Origin: Candidatus Omnitrophota bacterium
Lineage (GTDB): Bacteria > Omnitrophota > Omnitrophia > Omnitrophales > Aquincolibacteriaceae
Direction: 5' to 3'
DNA length: 64,000 nt
Assembly: GCA_020632475.1 (NCBI GenBank)
Contig: JACKFM010000002.1
Span: 176,501 to 240,500 of the forward strand
The notes under the pieces: generated by a model
The model's database searches: none
What the model was told of the DNA's origin: nothing
Seen by the model: the letters and a program-made list of their open reading frames with translations, nothing else
Program-made: the position numbers and the translations under genes
Part shown: piece after piece, positions 54,212 through 63,156 of the stretch
How the letters are laid out: every line of letters starts with the position of its first letter
Position numbering within the stretch: position 1 is the first letter of the stretch

Positions 54212-54343
54212 GTGCGACGGAAAAGAAGCAGAAGAAAGGATGCGAAGTTAAAGCCTCGAGGAGTGTGGCGGATTAATCCGAAGATACGCGTCAAACCTTC
54301 CGCAAAAATCTATAAACGATCAAAAGAAAAACGGACTTCGTAG
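54212..54343 (+). CDS. Small highly basic protein (43 residues)
   Basis: A GTG-started frame, 5 nt after the hydrolase stop, encodes 43 residues with about twenty Lys/Arg. It contains PRGVWRINPKIRVKPSAKIYKR and ends at TAG 54341. The composition and the WRINPKxRVKPSxKxYKR pattern resemble tiny nucleic-acid-binding or ribosome-associated proteins rather than a random frame. A GGAG lies 11 nt upstream. Function unknown. Confidence 0.5.
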   Translation: MRRKRSRRKDAKLKPRGVWRINPKIRVKPSAKIYKRSKEKRTS

Positions 54344-54476
54344 AAATATAATAAAGGATGTCAGATAAAACCCAATATAATCAAAGATAAATTTGAGTCT
54401 TTATAATACGGGCCGCAGCTGGAGATACTAAAATACTTTCTCTCTTTTTAAGATTTGAAAGAAGAGGTGTGAGATC

Positions 54477-55175
54477 ATGTCATTATTGAGGATGATAAAA
54501 AATAATGTTGTTCCTAAGGGCGGAAGAATACGGAGGATTCCTTTTGGTTTTTACAAAGGAATCAAAATGGAAATTGATTTATTGCATCAAACACAACTCT
54601 ATATCGGGCTATGGGAAGCGGAGACGCAGGTGTGGTTAAAAAAATTTTCTAAAAAAATAAAAACAGCTATTGATATTGGAGCTGCCACAGGTGAACAGAC
54701 TTTGTATTTCTCACAAAAAACAAGTGCCGATATTGTCTATTCTTTTGAGCCATTCGCGAAAACATGTGAAGTGCTAAAAAACAATCTGCGGCTCAACGAA
54801 GCAACGCAAAAAGCAAGAGTTGAGGTCTTTCAAAAGTCTGTTGGTGAGAAAGATGAGGGAAATGAAATAAGGCTTGATTCGTTATTGTGCCGTTCCATAG
54901 CAACACCTTGCATTATCAAGATGGATATAGACGGAGGTGAGGTTAATGCATTGACCGGAGCAGAAAAATTTTTTGATATCCCACAGGTTCGTTGGCTTGT
55001 TGAAACACATTCTTTTCAGCTAGAGAAAGATTGTCTAAAAATCTTCGAGACGCATGGGTATAAGACGAAGGTTATTTACAATGCTTGGTGGCGGAAGTTT
55101 ATACCAGAGCAAAGACCTATTGAGATGAATCGATGGCTTGTTGCCTATAAATCAACAGATGATATGGGGTCATGA
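54477..55175 (+). CDS. FkbM-family methyltransferase
   Basis: A 232-residue SAM methyltransferase. TAIDIGAATGEQTLYF (63-78) is motif I, YSFEPFAKTCEVLKNNL the family EP motif, and IIKMDIDGGEVNALTGAE the FkbM KxDxxGxE-like signature (Gly-Gly here). GAAGAGGTG precedes the ATG. FkbM enzymes often O-methylate sugars. A 30-codon frame overlapping its stop (55172-55264) is probably not a gene. Confidence 0.8.
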   Translation: MSLLRMIKNNVVPKGGRIRRIPFGFYKGIKMEIDLLHQTQLYIGLWEAETQVWLKKFSKKIKTAIDIGAATGEQTLYFSQKTSADIVYSFEPFAKTCEVLKNNLRLNEATQKARVEVFQKSVGEKDEGNEIRLDSLLCRSIATPCIIKMDIDGGEVNALTGAEKFFDIPQVRWLVETHSFQLEKDCLKIFETHGYKTKVIYNAWWRKFIPEQRPIEMNRWLVAYKSTDDMGS

Positions 55176-55353
55176 GTTTGAATCAATTGACAAACATTTT
55201 TGCTTTCGGCGGTTACGAAAGATGGACATACGGAAGAATTATTCAGGGCGAGAAGAGCCTTTAGTGATTATGTCGAAGAGTTTTCTTATTGCAGGATAAA
55301 GAGTTGCGTCTGCTATTTTGTTATGTAGAGCAAAAGGGTGCGCATTGATTGAA

Positions 55354-56157
55354 TTAAATACTCTGATTTAGTGCGATATTTTTATAGGGCTCGATGATTT
55401 CAAGCATATCCGCATGCAGCTTTGAGTTGGATGCAAGTATTTGAATATTTTCAAGCCCGAATGGCCCGCCCGAATAATCACTGAGTTTTCCTCCCGCCTC
55501 TTCGACCATCAGACTGGCTGCGGCCATGTCCCAGGGCTTGAGTTTGGTTTCCCAGTAACCGTCCAGACGGCCGCAGGCCACGTAGCACAAATCAATAGCC
55601 GCCGAACCCGAACGGCGGATACCCTGGACCTTCATCATAAAGGCCCTGACAATGGCTAGGTAGGAGTCCGGATCTTTTCGGCGGTCATAGGGGAAACCGG
55701 TGGCGACCAATGCGTCTCCGATGGATTCCAGGCCCGAAACCCGGATTGGGGAACCATTCAAAGAGGCTCCCTGGCCACGTTCGGCAAAGAAAAGTTCGTC
55801 CCTGAAAGGGTCGTAGACGCCACCTAACTGAACCACACCATATTCTTCATAAGCGATTGATATACAAGCAATTGGGTAGGTATGAGCGAAATTGGTTGTG
55901 CCGTCAATCGGATCAATGATCCAGCGCTGAGGGGCGGTTCCCATGGCCGGAGATTCTTCCGAAAGAATGGAGTGGTCCGGGAACTCCTTTTTGAGCAGGT
56001 CGAGAATGATTTTTTCGGCCGCCATATCGGTTGCCGTGACAATACTTAGTTCGCTTTTTTTGGCTGTCACATTCCGTTCGTGCAGTGAATTTTTAAGCAA
56101 TTTTCCGGTTTCTTCCAGGGCCTGAAACAGGACACTTTTAATTTTGGCTGTTTTCAT
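55354..56157 (-). CDS. Inositol-1-monophosphatase family protein (SuhB-like)
   Basis: A 267-residue Mg-dependent phosphatase. I chose the ATG at 56157 because the preceding in-frame residues do not fit the family. LSEESP (Glu67-Glu68), DPIDGTTNFAH (from Asp82) and PWDMAAASLMVEEAGG supply the metal ligands. Substrates may be inositol-1-phosphate, glycerol-2-phosphate or PAP; a SuhB role in rRNA antitermination is possible. It is divergent from icd. Confidence 0.85.
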   Translation of the reverse strand: MKTAKIKSVLFQALEETGKLLKNSLHERNVTAKKSELSIVTATDMAAEKIILDLLKKEFPDHSILSEESPAMGTAPQRWIIDPIDGTTNFAHTYPIACISIAYEEYGVVQLGGVYDPFRDELFFAERGQGASLNGSPIRVSGLESIGDALVATGFPYDRRKDPDSYLAIVRAFMMKVQGIRRSGSAAIDLCYVACGRLDGYWETKLKPWDMAAASLMVEEAGGKLSDYSGGPFGLENIQILASNSKLHADMLEIIEPYKNIALNQSI

Positions 56158-56211
56158 ATAAAATGTTGACTCTTTAAGGGTTAGGAACATTTTAAGTTCG
56201 GATGTTGTGTT

Positions 56212-56244
56212 AGGCCTATTTGGGGCATGCCCCAAAAGCCTTTT
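56212..56244. repeat. Perfect 18-bp palindrome with flanking arms
   Basis: TTTGGGGCATGCCCCAAA (56219-56236) lies between AGGC and GCCT and is followed by TTT. It sits in the 282-nt gap between the divergent suhB-like gene and icd. A regulator site or a terminator-like hairpin are both possible. Nothing else is evident in this gap. Confidence 0.45.
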
Positions 56245-56439
56245 AACATACAGTTTGCTTTTTTAAAGTCAAGTAAGGATTTACGGCTTATTTTCCGATA
56301 ATCAATATGATCTAACCTGATGTAATGATGTTAATACGGAAAAATGGAAGATAGAAGTATCGCTTCGTAAGAGTACCGCGGCAAAAGCCTTCGTCTTTAT
56401 TTCTTCATTTTTCACTCAAACCCATAAGAGGCAAGCGAT

Positions 56440-57534
56440 ATGAGCAAGCATTCAGTGACATTAATCCCCGGAGACGGTATTGGGCCTGAATTGGCCGAAA
56501 CGACCAAAGCCTGCATTGATGCAACAGGTGTTTCAATTGACTGGGATATTCAGACCGCCGGTATCGATATTATGGAAGCTGAAGGAACGCCTCTGCCCGA
56601 TCGTGTTCTTGAATCCATCCGTAAAAATCATGTGGCCATTAAATCGCCCATTACCACACCTGTGGGTACGGGTTTTCGCTCAGTGAATGTAGCTCTGAGA
56701 AAAGAGCTGGATCTGTTTGCCTGTATAAGACCGTGTAAATCTTATGAAGGCGTACGGTCCCGCTACCAGAACATTGATTTGGTGGTCGTGCGTGAAAATA
56801 CCGAAGATCTTTATGCGGGGATTGAATTTGAAAAGGGCTCCAAGGAATGTCAGGAAGTCATCGATTTTATCAACAAGTATTCTGCGCGAAAGATTCGTAA
56901 CGACTCCGGCGTGAGCATTAAACCCATTTCGGTTTTTGGTACGGAGAGAATCGTTAAAGCGGCTTTTGAATACGCCCGTCAAAACGGCCGTAAAAAAGTG
57001 ACTGCAGTGCACAAAGCCAATATCATGAAATATTCAGACGGCCTGTTCCTGGAAGTGGCGCGCCAAGTTGCCAAGCAGTACACTGATATCGAATTTGATG
57101 ACCGGATCGTTGATAATATGTGTATGCAGCTTGTCCAAACCCCTGAAAACTATGACGTGCTGGTTCTGCCTAATTTGTACGGCGATATTCTCTCCGATTT
57201 ATGTGCAGGTTTGGTCGGAGGTCTGGGTGTTGCGCCGGGTGCGAATATCGGTGAAAAGGGTGCCCTTTTTGAAGCAACCCATGGGTCGGCCCCCAAGTAT
57301 AAGGGAATGAACAAAGTGAATCCCACGGCATTGATCCTCTCCAGCGTTTTAATGCTCAAGCATCTCGGAGAGACCGAAGCGGCCAATCGTCTAGAACAGG
57401 CCGTGGCACACGTCATCCGTGAAGGTAAATACGTCACCTACGATATGAAAGCAGACCGCAAAGATCCGACCGCTGTCGGAACCAGAGAAATGGGGCAGGC
57501 GATTATTGACTCCATGAAAGTTGCGGCAAAATAA
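56440..57534 (+). CDS. icd: Isocitrate dehydrogenase (NAD-type, IDH/IMDH family)
   Basis: A 364-residue beta-decarboxylating dehydrogenase: [32 protein letters not shown] (substrate loop with the isocitrate-type SxNxxLR pattern), [43 protein letters not shown] and [10 protein letters not shown]. The length and the VRENTED segment favour an NAD-dependent isocitrate dehydrogenase; homoisocitrate dehydrogenase is the alternative. The neighbours mdh, acnA and gltA support a TCA role. Confidence 0.88.
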   Translation: MSKHSVTLIPGDGIGPELAETTKACIDATGVSIDWDIQTAGIDIMEAEGTPLPDRVLESIRKNHVAIKSPITTPVGTGFRSVNVALRKELDLFACIRPCKSYEGVRSRYQNIDLVVVRENTEDLYAGIEFEKGSKECQEVIDFINKYSARKIRNDSGVSIKPISVFGTERIVKAAFEYARQNGRKKVTAVHKANIMKYSDGLFLEVARQVAKQYTDIEFDDRIVDNMCMQLVQTPENYDVLVLPNLYGDILSDLCAGLVGGLGVAPGANIGEKGALFEATHGSAPKYKGMNKVNPTALILSSVLMLKHLGETEAANRLEQAVAHVIREGKYVTYDMKADRKDPTAVGTREMGQAIIDSMKVAAK

Positions 57535-57536
57535 AT

Positions 57537-57564
57537 AGTTATAAGTGATAAGTTCTAAGACGCG
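57537..57564. repeat. Degenerate 7-bp repeat tract after icd
   Basis: AGTTATA AGTGATA AGTTCTA AGACGCG: four heptamers begin 3 nt after the icd stop. Confidence 0.65.
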
Positions 57565-57594
57565 CTTTGGCCAAAAACAACCCACCGTTGAACA

Positions 57595-57636
57595 ATTGAC
57601 CACTTAAAACTTAAGACCTATAACTCAAAATTAAAA
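57595..57636. repeat. Degenerate 7-bp repeat tract before mdh
   Basis: ATTGACC ACTTAAA ACTTAAG ACCTATA ACTCAAA ATTAAAA: six heptamers end just ahead of the mdh ribosome site. Confidence 0.7.
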
Positions 57637-57650
57637 GTCAGGAGTGCATT

Positions 57651-58586
57651 ATGGGATATCCTAAAGTAACGGTAGTCGGAGCAGGTTTTGTCGGAGCCAC
57701 CGCGGCTCAGCGTATTGTCGAAAAAGAATTGGCCGATGTGGTTTTGGTGGATGTCGTCGAGGGGCTCCCCCAGGGGAAAGCCCTTGATATGATGGAGTCT
57801 GCGCCGATTGAAGGATTCCGTACGCGTATTAGCGGAACGAACGATTATGCGGAGACGAAAGACTCGGATGTGATTGTCATTACGGCCGGTCTTGCACGCA
57901 AGCCCGGCATGAGCCGTGACGATCTGTTGGCTAAAAATGCCGAAATTATTTCAGGGATTACCAAAAATTGTGTTGAGGCTTCACCGAATGCAATCATTAT
58001 TACGGTGACCAATCCGTTGGATGTTATGACTTACCTGGCCTGGAAAGTTTCAAATTTTCCTACACGCCGGGTGATGGGTATGGCCGGTGCGCTTGATTCG
58101 GCACGTTATGCCTATTTTCTTTCACAGGAACTGATGTGTTTGCCGAGTGATGTGGATCCCATGGTTTTAGGCGGACACGGGGATCAAATGGTCCCGGTTC
58201 CGCAGCATACCAAGGTGAAAGGCAAACCGGTCACCGAATGCCTTCAGCCCGATGTGCTTGAGCCGATTAACCAAAGAACGCGCGACGGTGGCATTGAAAT
58301 TGTCCAATTGCTTAAAACCGGCAGCGCTTATTACGCTCCGTCCGCATCGGCGGTTCGCATGGTTAAAGCGGTACTGCAGAATACGGGTGATGTGATTCCT
58401 TCCTGCGTTTATCTGACCGGACAATACGGCATTAAGGATGTCTATTGCGGAGTTCCCGCACGGATCGGCCGCGAAGGCGTCATGGAGATTCCGGAGATCG
58501 AATTAACCGATCAACAGAAACAGGATTTAAAAGCTTCGGCCGAACACGTTCGGGAAAATTGCGAAAAATTGAAAATCGCCGTATAA
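57651..58586 (+). CDS. mdh: Malate dehydrogenase
   Basis: A 311-residue LDH-like malate dehydrogenase. The NAD loop is VVGAGFVGATAA with Asp34 at the end of strand 2. Substrate loop ARKPGMSR places Arg83 and Arg89 as in malate enzymes. Asp149 and Arg152 lie in GALDSARY, and His176 in LGGHGDQMVP. GTCAGGAGTG supplies the ribosome site. It interconverts malate and oxaloacetate within the TCA block. Confidence 0.93.
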   Translation: MGYPKVTVVGAGFVGATAAQRIVEKELADVVLVDVVEGLPQGKALDMMESAPIEGFRTRISGTNDYAETKDSDVIVITAGLARKPGMSRDDLLAKNAEIISGITKNCVEASPNAIIITVTNPLDVMTYLAWKVSNFPTRRVMGMAGALDSARYAYFLSQELMCLPSDVDPMVLGGHGDQMVPVPQHTKVKGKPVTECLQPDVLEPINQRTRDGGIEIVQLLKTGSAYYAPSASAVRMVKAVLQNTGDVIPSCVYLTGQYGIKDVYCGVPARIGREGVMEIPEIELTDQQKQDLKASAEHVRENCEKLKIAV

Positions 58587-58592
58587 CAACTC

Positions 58593-58620
58593 TTTTTCGA
58601 TTTTTCATTTTCCGATTTGT
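58593..58620. repeat. Period-7 pyrimidine-rich tract before acnA
   Basis: TTTTTCG ATTTTTC ATTTTCC GATTTGT: four heptamer-like units in the mdh-acnA gap. Periodicity is weaker than in the other tracts because the sequence is T-rich. Confidence 0.45.
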
Positions 58621-58664
58621 TTCCTCTCATTTTTCAAATCATATCGATAAAGGGATAAAAACGT

Positions 58665-61346
58665 ATGGACAGTTTTTCAAGTAAAGCCTCTCTGCAGATC
58701 GACAACCAAACCTATACAATTTACCGGCTGGACGCTCTTGAAAAAGCCGGTTTGGTTAAAATTGATCAGCTGCCGTTTTCGATTCGAATTCTGCTTGAGA
58801 ATCTTTTGCGCTCCGAAGACGGTAAAAGCGTATCGCGTACCGACATTGAAAACCTGGCCAAATGGAATCCTAAAGAAAAACCCTCCAAAGAAATTGCCTT
58901 TACCCCCGCACGTGTGATCCTGCAGGATTTTACCGGTGTGCCGGCAGTGGTTGATCTTGCCGCCATGCGCGAATCCATTAAGAAAATGGGCGGGGACCCT
59001 AAGAAGGTCAATCCGCTTGAAGCTGTTGACTTGGTGATTGATCATTCCGTACAAGTGGACTCCTATGGAACGCCGCAGGCATTTCAGGAAAATACGGATA
59101 AGGAGTTTTCCAGAAATAATGAACGCTATCAATTTTTAAGATGGGGACAGCAGGCTTTCCAGAATTTTCGTGTGGTGCCGCCCGGAACCGGTATTGTGCA
59201 TCAGGTCAATCTGGAATATTTGGCGCACGTGGTTTTTCGCAAAAAAACCGCAGACGGAACACTGGCCTATCCCGACACGCTTGTCGGAACTGATTCACAC
59301 ACCACGATGATTAACGGGTTAGGTGTCTTAGGCTGGGGCGTCGGCGGTATTGAAGCCGAGGCGGCCATGCTGGGTCAGCCGATTTCAATGCTGATTCCTC
59401 AAGTGATCGGATTTAAATTGAAAGGAACATTACCTGAAGGTTCAACGGCAACCGACCTTGTGTTGACGGCAACACAGATGCTTCGTCAAAAAGGGGTGGT
59501 CGGAAAATTTGTGGAATTTTACGGACCTGGTCTTGATACCCTGCCTTTGGCCGACAGAGCGACGCTTGCTAATATGGCGCCTGAATATGGAGCGACGATG
59601 GGCTTTGTTCCTGTGGATCAGGAAACGCTCAATTATCTGCGTTTGACGGCGCGTGATCCCGAGCTGGTCAAATTGGTTGAAATCTATACCCAAGAACAGC
59701 GTCTTCTCAGAACACCCTCTTCACCCGATCCGGTTTTTTCCGATACGCTTGAACTGGATCTTTCAACGGTCCAACCCAGCCTGGCCGGACCTAAGCGTCC
59801 GCAGGACAGGGTTGTTTTAAACAGCGTTAAAAATTCATTTGCCCAGACTTTATCGGAAATGCTCAGCGGTGATTTTGAAACAAAAAAAAACCAAAAGGCA
59901 TCGGTTCAATTAAACAATCAACAATTTGAATTGGGTCATGGCGATGTAGTCATTGCCGCGATTACAAGCTGCACCAACACTTCAAATCCGGCTGTGATGA
60001 TCGGTGCCGGATTAGTGGCTAAAAAAGCCGTTGAAAAAGGTTTGACCGTAAAACCCTGGGTTAAGACCAGTCTGGCTCCTGGTTCGCAGGTTGTGACCGA
60101 ATATCTCAAGCAGAGCGGGGTTATGCCGTATCTTGAAAAACTCAACTTTCATTTGGTTGGATACGGCTGTACCACTTGTATCGGGAACTCAGGCCCGCTT
60201 CCGGAACCTGTTTCAACCGGAATTAAGGAAAAAAATCTGGTCGCTGTGTCCGTGCTTTCCGGAAATCGCAATTTTGAAGGCCGCGTCAATCCGCATGTTA
60301 AAGCCAATTATCTGGCCTCACCGCTGCTTGTTGTGGCCTATGCCCTTGCCGGACGGATTGATATCGATTTAACGGCGGAGGCACTCGGTCAGGATGCCCA
60401 GGGAAATGCTGTGTATCTTCGTGATATCTGGCCCAGCCAAAAAGAAATTGCTGAGAGCATGAAATCGATCCAGGCCGGAATGTTTCAGTCAAAATACGAG
60501 GGTGTTTTTAAAGGGAATGCAGATTGGCAATCCATCAAGGCACCTTCCGGTGATACGTTTGTCTGGGACGATAAGTCCACCTATGTTAAAAATCCTCCTT
60601 ATTTTGAGAACATGCCCGAGACACCGGCGCCTCTTAAGGATATTAAAAATGCGCGTGTGTTGGCCATGCTGGGTGACTCAGTCACAACCGATCATATTTC
60701 TCCTGCAGGTTCTATTCCCAAAGACAGCCCGGCCGGACGTTATTTGATTGAAAACGGTGTGGATTCTAAGGATTTTAATTCCTATGGTGCGCGGCGCGGA
60801 AATCACGAGGTCATGGTTCGCGGAACTTTCGGAAATATCCGTTTGCGCAATCAACTGGCGCCCGGTACCGAAGGCGGCATGACGCGTCATCTGCCGGATG
60901 GCCAGCAAATGTCGATTTACGATGCGGCGATGAAATATCATGATGAGGCGACTGCGCTTATTGTTTTGGCCGGTAAGGAATATGGCACTGGTTCTTCGCG
61001 CGATTGGGCGGCCAAAGGGCCTGCTCTGCAGGGTATTCGGGCCGTTATTGCCGAAAGTTTTGAACGTATTCATCGCAGTAATCTGATCGGGATGGGTATT
61101 CTGCCGCTGCAATATCAGGAGGGGCAGACCCGTGAGTCCTTGGGGCTGAGCGGTGAAGAAGTTTATACCCTGACCGGTATTGAAGACGGTTTGATGCCAG
61201 GTAAAAAAATTACCTGCCAGGCGGACGAGAAAAAATTTGAAGTAATCTGCCGTATTGATACGCCCGTTGAACTTGCGTATTATCAGCATGGCGGTATTTT
61301 GCAGTATGTACTAAGACAGCTTTTGAAAAGCGGCAATAAGCGTTAA
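58665..61346 (+). CDS. acnA: Aconitate hydratase (AcnA/IRP1 type)
   Basis: An 893-residue monomeric aconitase with GGGATA ahead of the ATG. The [4Fe-4S] ligands are Cys436 in [10 protein letters not shown], and Cys502 and Cys505 in [57 protein letters not shown], the [16 protein letters not shown] swivel-domain motif and [11 protein letters not shown] are complete. It isomerises citrate and isocitrate between gltA and icd. Confidence 0.96.
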   Translation: MDSFSSKASLQIDNQTYTIYRLDALEKAGLVKIDQLPFSIRILLENLLRSEDGKSVSRTDIENLAKWNPKEKPSKEIAFTPARVILQDFTGVPAVVDLAAMRESIKKMGGDPKKVNPLEAVDLVIDHSVQVDSYGTPQAFQENTDKEFSRNNERYQFLRWGQQAFQNFRVVPPGTGIVHQVNLEYLAHVVFRKKTADGTLAYPDTLVGTDSHTTMINGLGVLGWGVGGIEAEAAMLGQPISMLIPQVIGFKLKGTLPEGSTATDLVLTATQMLRQKGVVGKFVEFYGPGLDTLPLADRATLANMAPEYGATMGFVPVDQETLNYLRLTARDPELVKLVEIYTQEQRLLRTPSSPDPVFSDTLELDLSTVQPSLAGPKRPQDRVVLNSVKNSFAQTLSEMLSGDFETKKNQKASVQLNNQQFELGHGDVVIAAITSCTNTSNPAVMIGAGLVAKKAVEKGLTVKPWVKTSLAPGSQVVTEYLKQSGVMPYLEKLNFHLVGYGCTTCIGNSGPLPEPVSTGIKEKNLVAVSVLSGNRNFEGRVNPHVKANYLASPLLVVAYALAGRIDIDLTAEALGQDAQGNAVYLRDIWPSQKEIAESMKSIQAGMFQSKYEGVFKGNADWQSIKAPSGDTFVWDDKSTYVKNPPYFENMPETPAPLKDIKNARVLAMLGDSVTTDHISPAGSIPKDSPAGRYLIENGVDSKDFNSYGARRGNHEVMVRGTFGNIRLRNQLAPGTEGGMTRHLPDGQQMSIYDAAMKYHDEATALIVLAGKEYGTGSSRDWAAKGPALQGIRAVIAESFERIHRSNLIGMGILPLQYQEGQTRESLGLSGEEVYTLTGIEDGLMPGKKITCQADEKKFEVICRIDTPVELAYYQHGGILQYVLRQLLKSGNKR

Positions 61347-61376
61347 AAAGTAAGTCATCATAAGCATCAAATAAAT

Positions 61377-61397
61377 ACCGGTTAACCGCTTACCGTT
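61377..61397. repeat. Degenerate 7-bp repeat tract after acnA
   Basis: ACCGGTT AACCGCT TACCGTT: three heptamers in the 67-nt gap downstream of acnA. Confidence 0.5.
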
Positions 61398-61413
61398 GGT
61401 TTGATGAAAGAAT

Positions 61414-61935
61414 ATGGCATCGAAAAAAGCCTATACACCGAAAATTGGCAAGAATGTTTTTATCGATCCTTCTGCGCAGGTGATCGGGCAGGTAACCCTA
61501 GGCGATTATTCAAGTATTTGGCCCGGATGTGTTGTGCGCGGTGACATTAACCGTATCCGAATCGGAAAATATTCTAATATCCAGGATTTATCCCTGATTC
61601 ATGTGGAATCAGACCGCGGTTGCCGGATCGGCAATTATGTGACGGTCGGGCATCAAGTGACCTTGCATGCCTGCACGGTCAAAGACCAGTCGTTAATCGG
61701 AATCGGTTCGATTTTGCTTGATGGCGCCCATGTCGGTGAAGGGGTGATTTTGGGCGCAGGCAGTCTGGTGACCATGGGACAGCGTTTAAAATCAGGGTGT
61801 CTTTATTTCGGAAGGCCGGCAAAATGGGTCAGGAACTTAACGGTAAAGGAAATTAAGGGCCTGAAAAAATGGGCCGAGCGTTATGTTCACTACGCCGCAG
61901 ACCATAAAGCAGGAAAATATCAAAGAATTGAATAA
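61414..61935 (+). CDS. Gamma-carbonic-anhydrase-like hexapeptide-repeat protein
   Basis: A 173-residue left-handed beta-helix protein of the gamma-CA/PaaY/YrdA group. Hexapeptide repeats run from IDPSAQVIGQVTLGD through GVILGAGSLV. The metal-binding histidines appear in LIHVE, VGHQVTLHAC. It may be a carbonic anhydrase or an orphan gamma-CA-like protein. Its position between acnA and gltA suggests a role near decarboxylating TCA steps, but that is inference. Confidence 0.83.
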   Translation: MASKKAYTPKIGKNVFIDPSAQVIGQVTLGDYSSIWPGCVVRGDINRIRIGKYSNIQDLSLIHVESDRGCRIGNYVTVGHQVTLHACTVKDQSLIGIGSILLDGAHVGEGVILGAGSLVTMGQRLKSGCLYFGRPAKWVRNLTVKEIKGLKKWAERYVHYAADHKAGKYQRIE

Positions 61936-61972
61936 TCCTTGATCTTTTTGATGCGTAAATAATGAATTTGGG

Positions 61973-61978
61973 TATAAT
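61973..61978 (+). promoter_or_regulatory. TATAAT -10 element close to the gltA start
   Basis: A perfect TATAAT lies 8 nt before the gltA ATG, with a weak TTGATG (61948-61953) 19 nt upstream of it. The predicted start point (near 61985) nearly coincides with the start codon, and no Shine-Dalgarno site is present. Confidence 0.4.
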
Positions 61979-61986
61979 AACCGCCT

Positions 61987-63153
61987 ATGTCAGATTCAAA
62001 AACAACTACAACACCGGCAGATAAAACCGCAGGGGCTGATTATTCAAAGGGCCTTGAAGGTGTCGTTGCAGCCGAAACCAGCCTAAGTCTTGTTGACGGA
62101 AAAAACAGCCGTCTTTTTTATCGCGGCATTTCGATTCATGAACTGGCTCAACAATCTAATTTTGCCGAAACGATTTATCTCCTCTGGAACGGTAAACTTC
62201 CTTCTGCCGAAGAGCTGCTGAATTTTCAAAAAGAAATCGCTGCGGAGCGTCCGGTGCAAAAAGAGGTCCTTGAGGTCCTCAAGTGTATTCCGCTGTCCGC
62301 TCATCCGATGGCTGTTTTAAGAACGATGACATCAGTTCTCGGAACTTTTGATTCTGAGGCCGATGCCCGTGATCCGGAGGCCAACCGCCGCAAAGCCATC
62401 CGGCTTGTTGCAAAATTCCCGACACTGATTGCGGCCTTTTACCGTTTGCGCGAAGGAAAAGAAATTGTTGCTCCTCAGCAAAGCCTTTCACTTGCCGAAG
62501 ATTTTTATTACATGATGCAGGGCCGGCAGCCTGATATGGAAATGGAAAGAGCGCTTGATGCCTATTTGATTTTGCTGGCCGATCATGGACTGAACGCATC
62601 GACGTTTGCCGGGCGCGTGACGGTTGCAACACAGTCTGACATCTATTCGGCCGTAACCTCGGCGGTAGGTACGCTGAAGGGGGATTTACATGGTTCCGCC
62701 AATCAGAGAGCGATGGAAATGATCCTTGAGATTGGAAAGCCCGAAAAGGCCGAAGACTATATTAAAAATCTTTTGGCCCAGAAGAAAAAAGTGATGGGAT
62801 TCGGACATCGTATTTATAAGACACAGGATCCCCGCGCGGTGGCCTTTCGAAAGATAGCTGAAGACATGTGTAAAAAAGCCGGGGATGATACCTGGATGGA
62901 TATTTCAAATCGTGTTGAAAAGTATATGTGGGACACCAAACAGATTCCCTGCAATGTGGATTTCTTTTCGGCTTCCGTCCTTTATGTGCTTGGCTTCCCG
63001 GTTGATTTTTTTACGACCGTATTTGCCGCAAGCCGGGTGGCCGGCTGGACGGCGCATATCATTGAACAAATGTTGGACAACCGGCTTATTCGGCCCGCAG
63101 CGGCTTATAAGGGTCCGATGGATCAACACTATATTCCGGTTGAGAAGAGATAA
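61987..63153 (+). CDS. gltA: Citrate synthase
   Basis: A 388-residue type of citrate synthase. KGLEGVVAAETSLSLVDG opens the domain; LLADHGLNASTFAGR, GFGHRIYKTQDPRA and VDFFSASVLYVLG carry the active-site His, His and Asp positions. DRxxG-like KGDLHGSANQRAM is normal. 2-Methylcitrate synthase activity is possible, but the neighbours argue for the TCA cycle. It may be translated from a leaderless transcript. Confidence 0.93.
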   Translation: MSDSKTTTTPADKTAGADYSKGLEGVVAAETSLSLVDGKNSRLFYRGISIHELAQQSNFAETIYLLWNGKLPSAEELLNFQKEIAAERPVQKEVLEVLKCIPLSAHPMAVLRTMTSVLGTFDSEADARDPEANRRKAIRLVAKFPTLIAAFYRLREGKEIVAPQQSLSLAEDFYYMMQGRQPDMEMERALDAYLILLADHGLNASTFAGRVTVATQSDIYSAVTSAVGTLKGDLHGSANQRAMEMILEIGKPEKAEDYIKNLLAQKKKVMGFGHRIYKTQDPRAVAFRKIAEDMCKKAGDDTWMDISNRVEKYMWDTKQIPCNVDFFSASVLYVLGFPVDFFTTVFAASRVAGWTAHIIEQMLDNRLIRPAAAYKGPMDQHYIPVEKR

Positions 63154-63156
63154 GTT

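Noticed and set aside
55172..55264. A 30-codon frame overlapping the FkbM gene stop (ATGA)
   Set aside because: Too short, no recognisable pattern and no ribosome site. The overlap is suggestive, but support is insufficient to call a gene.
58677..61289. Long antisense open frames across acnA
   Set aside because: They mirror the high-GC codon positions of aconitase and show low-complexity, non-family sequence.
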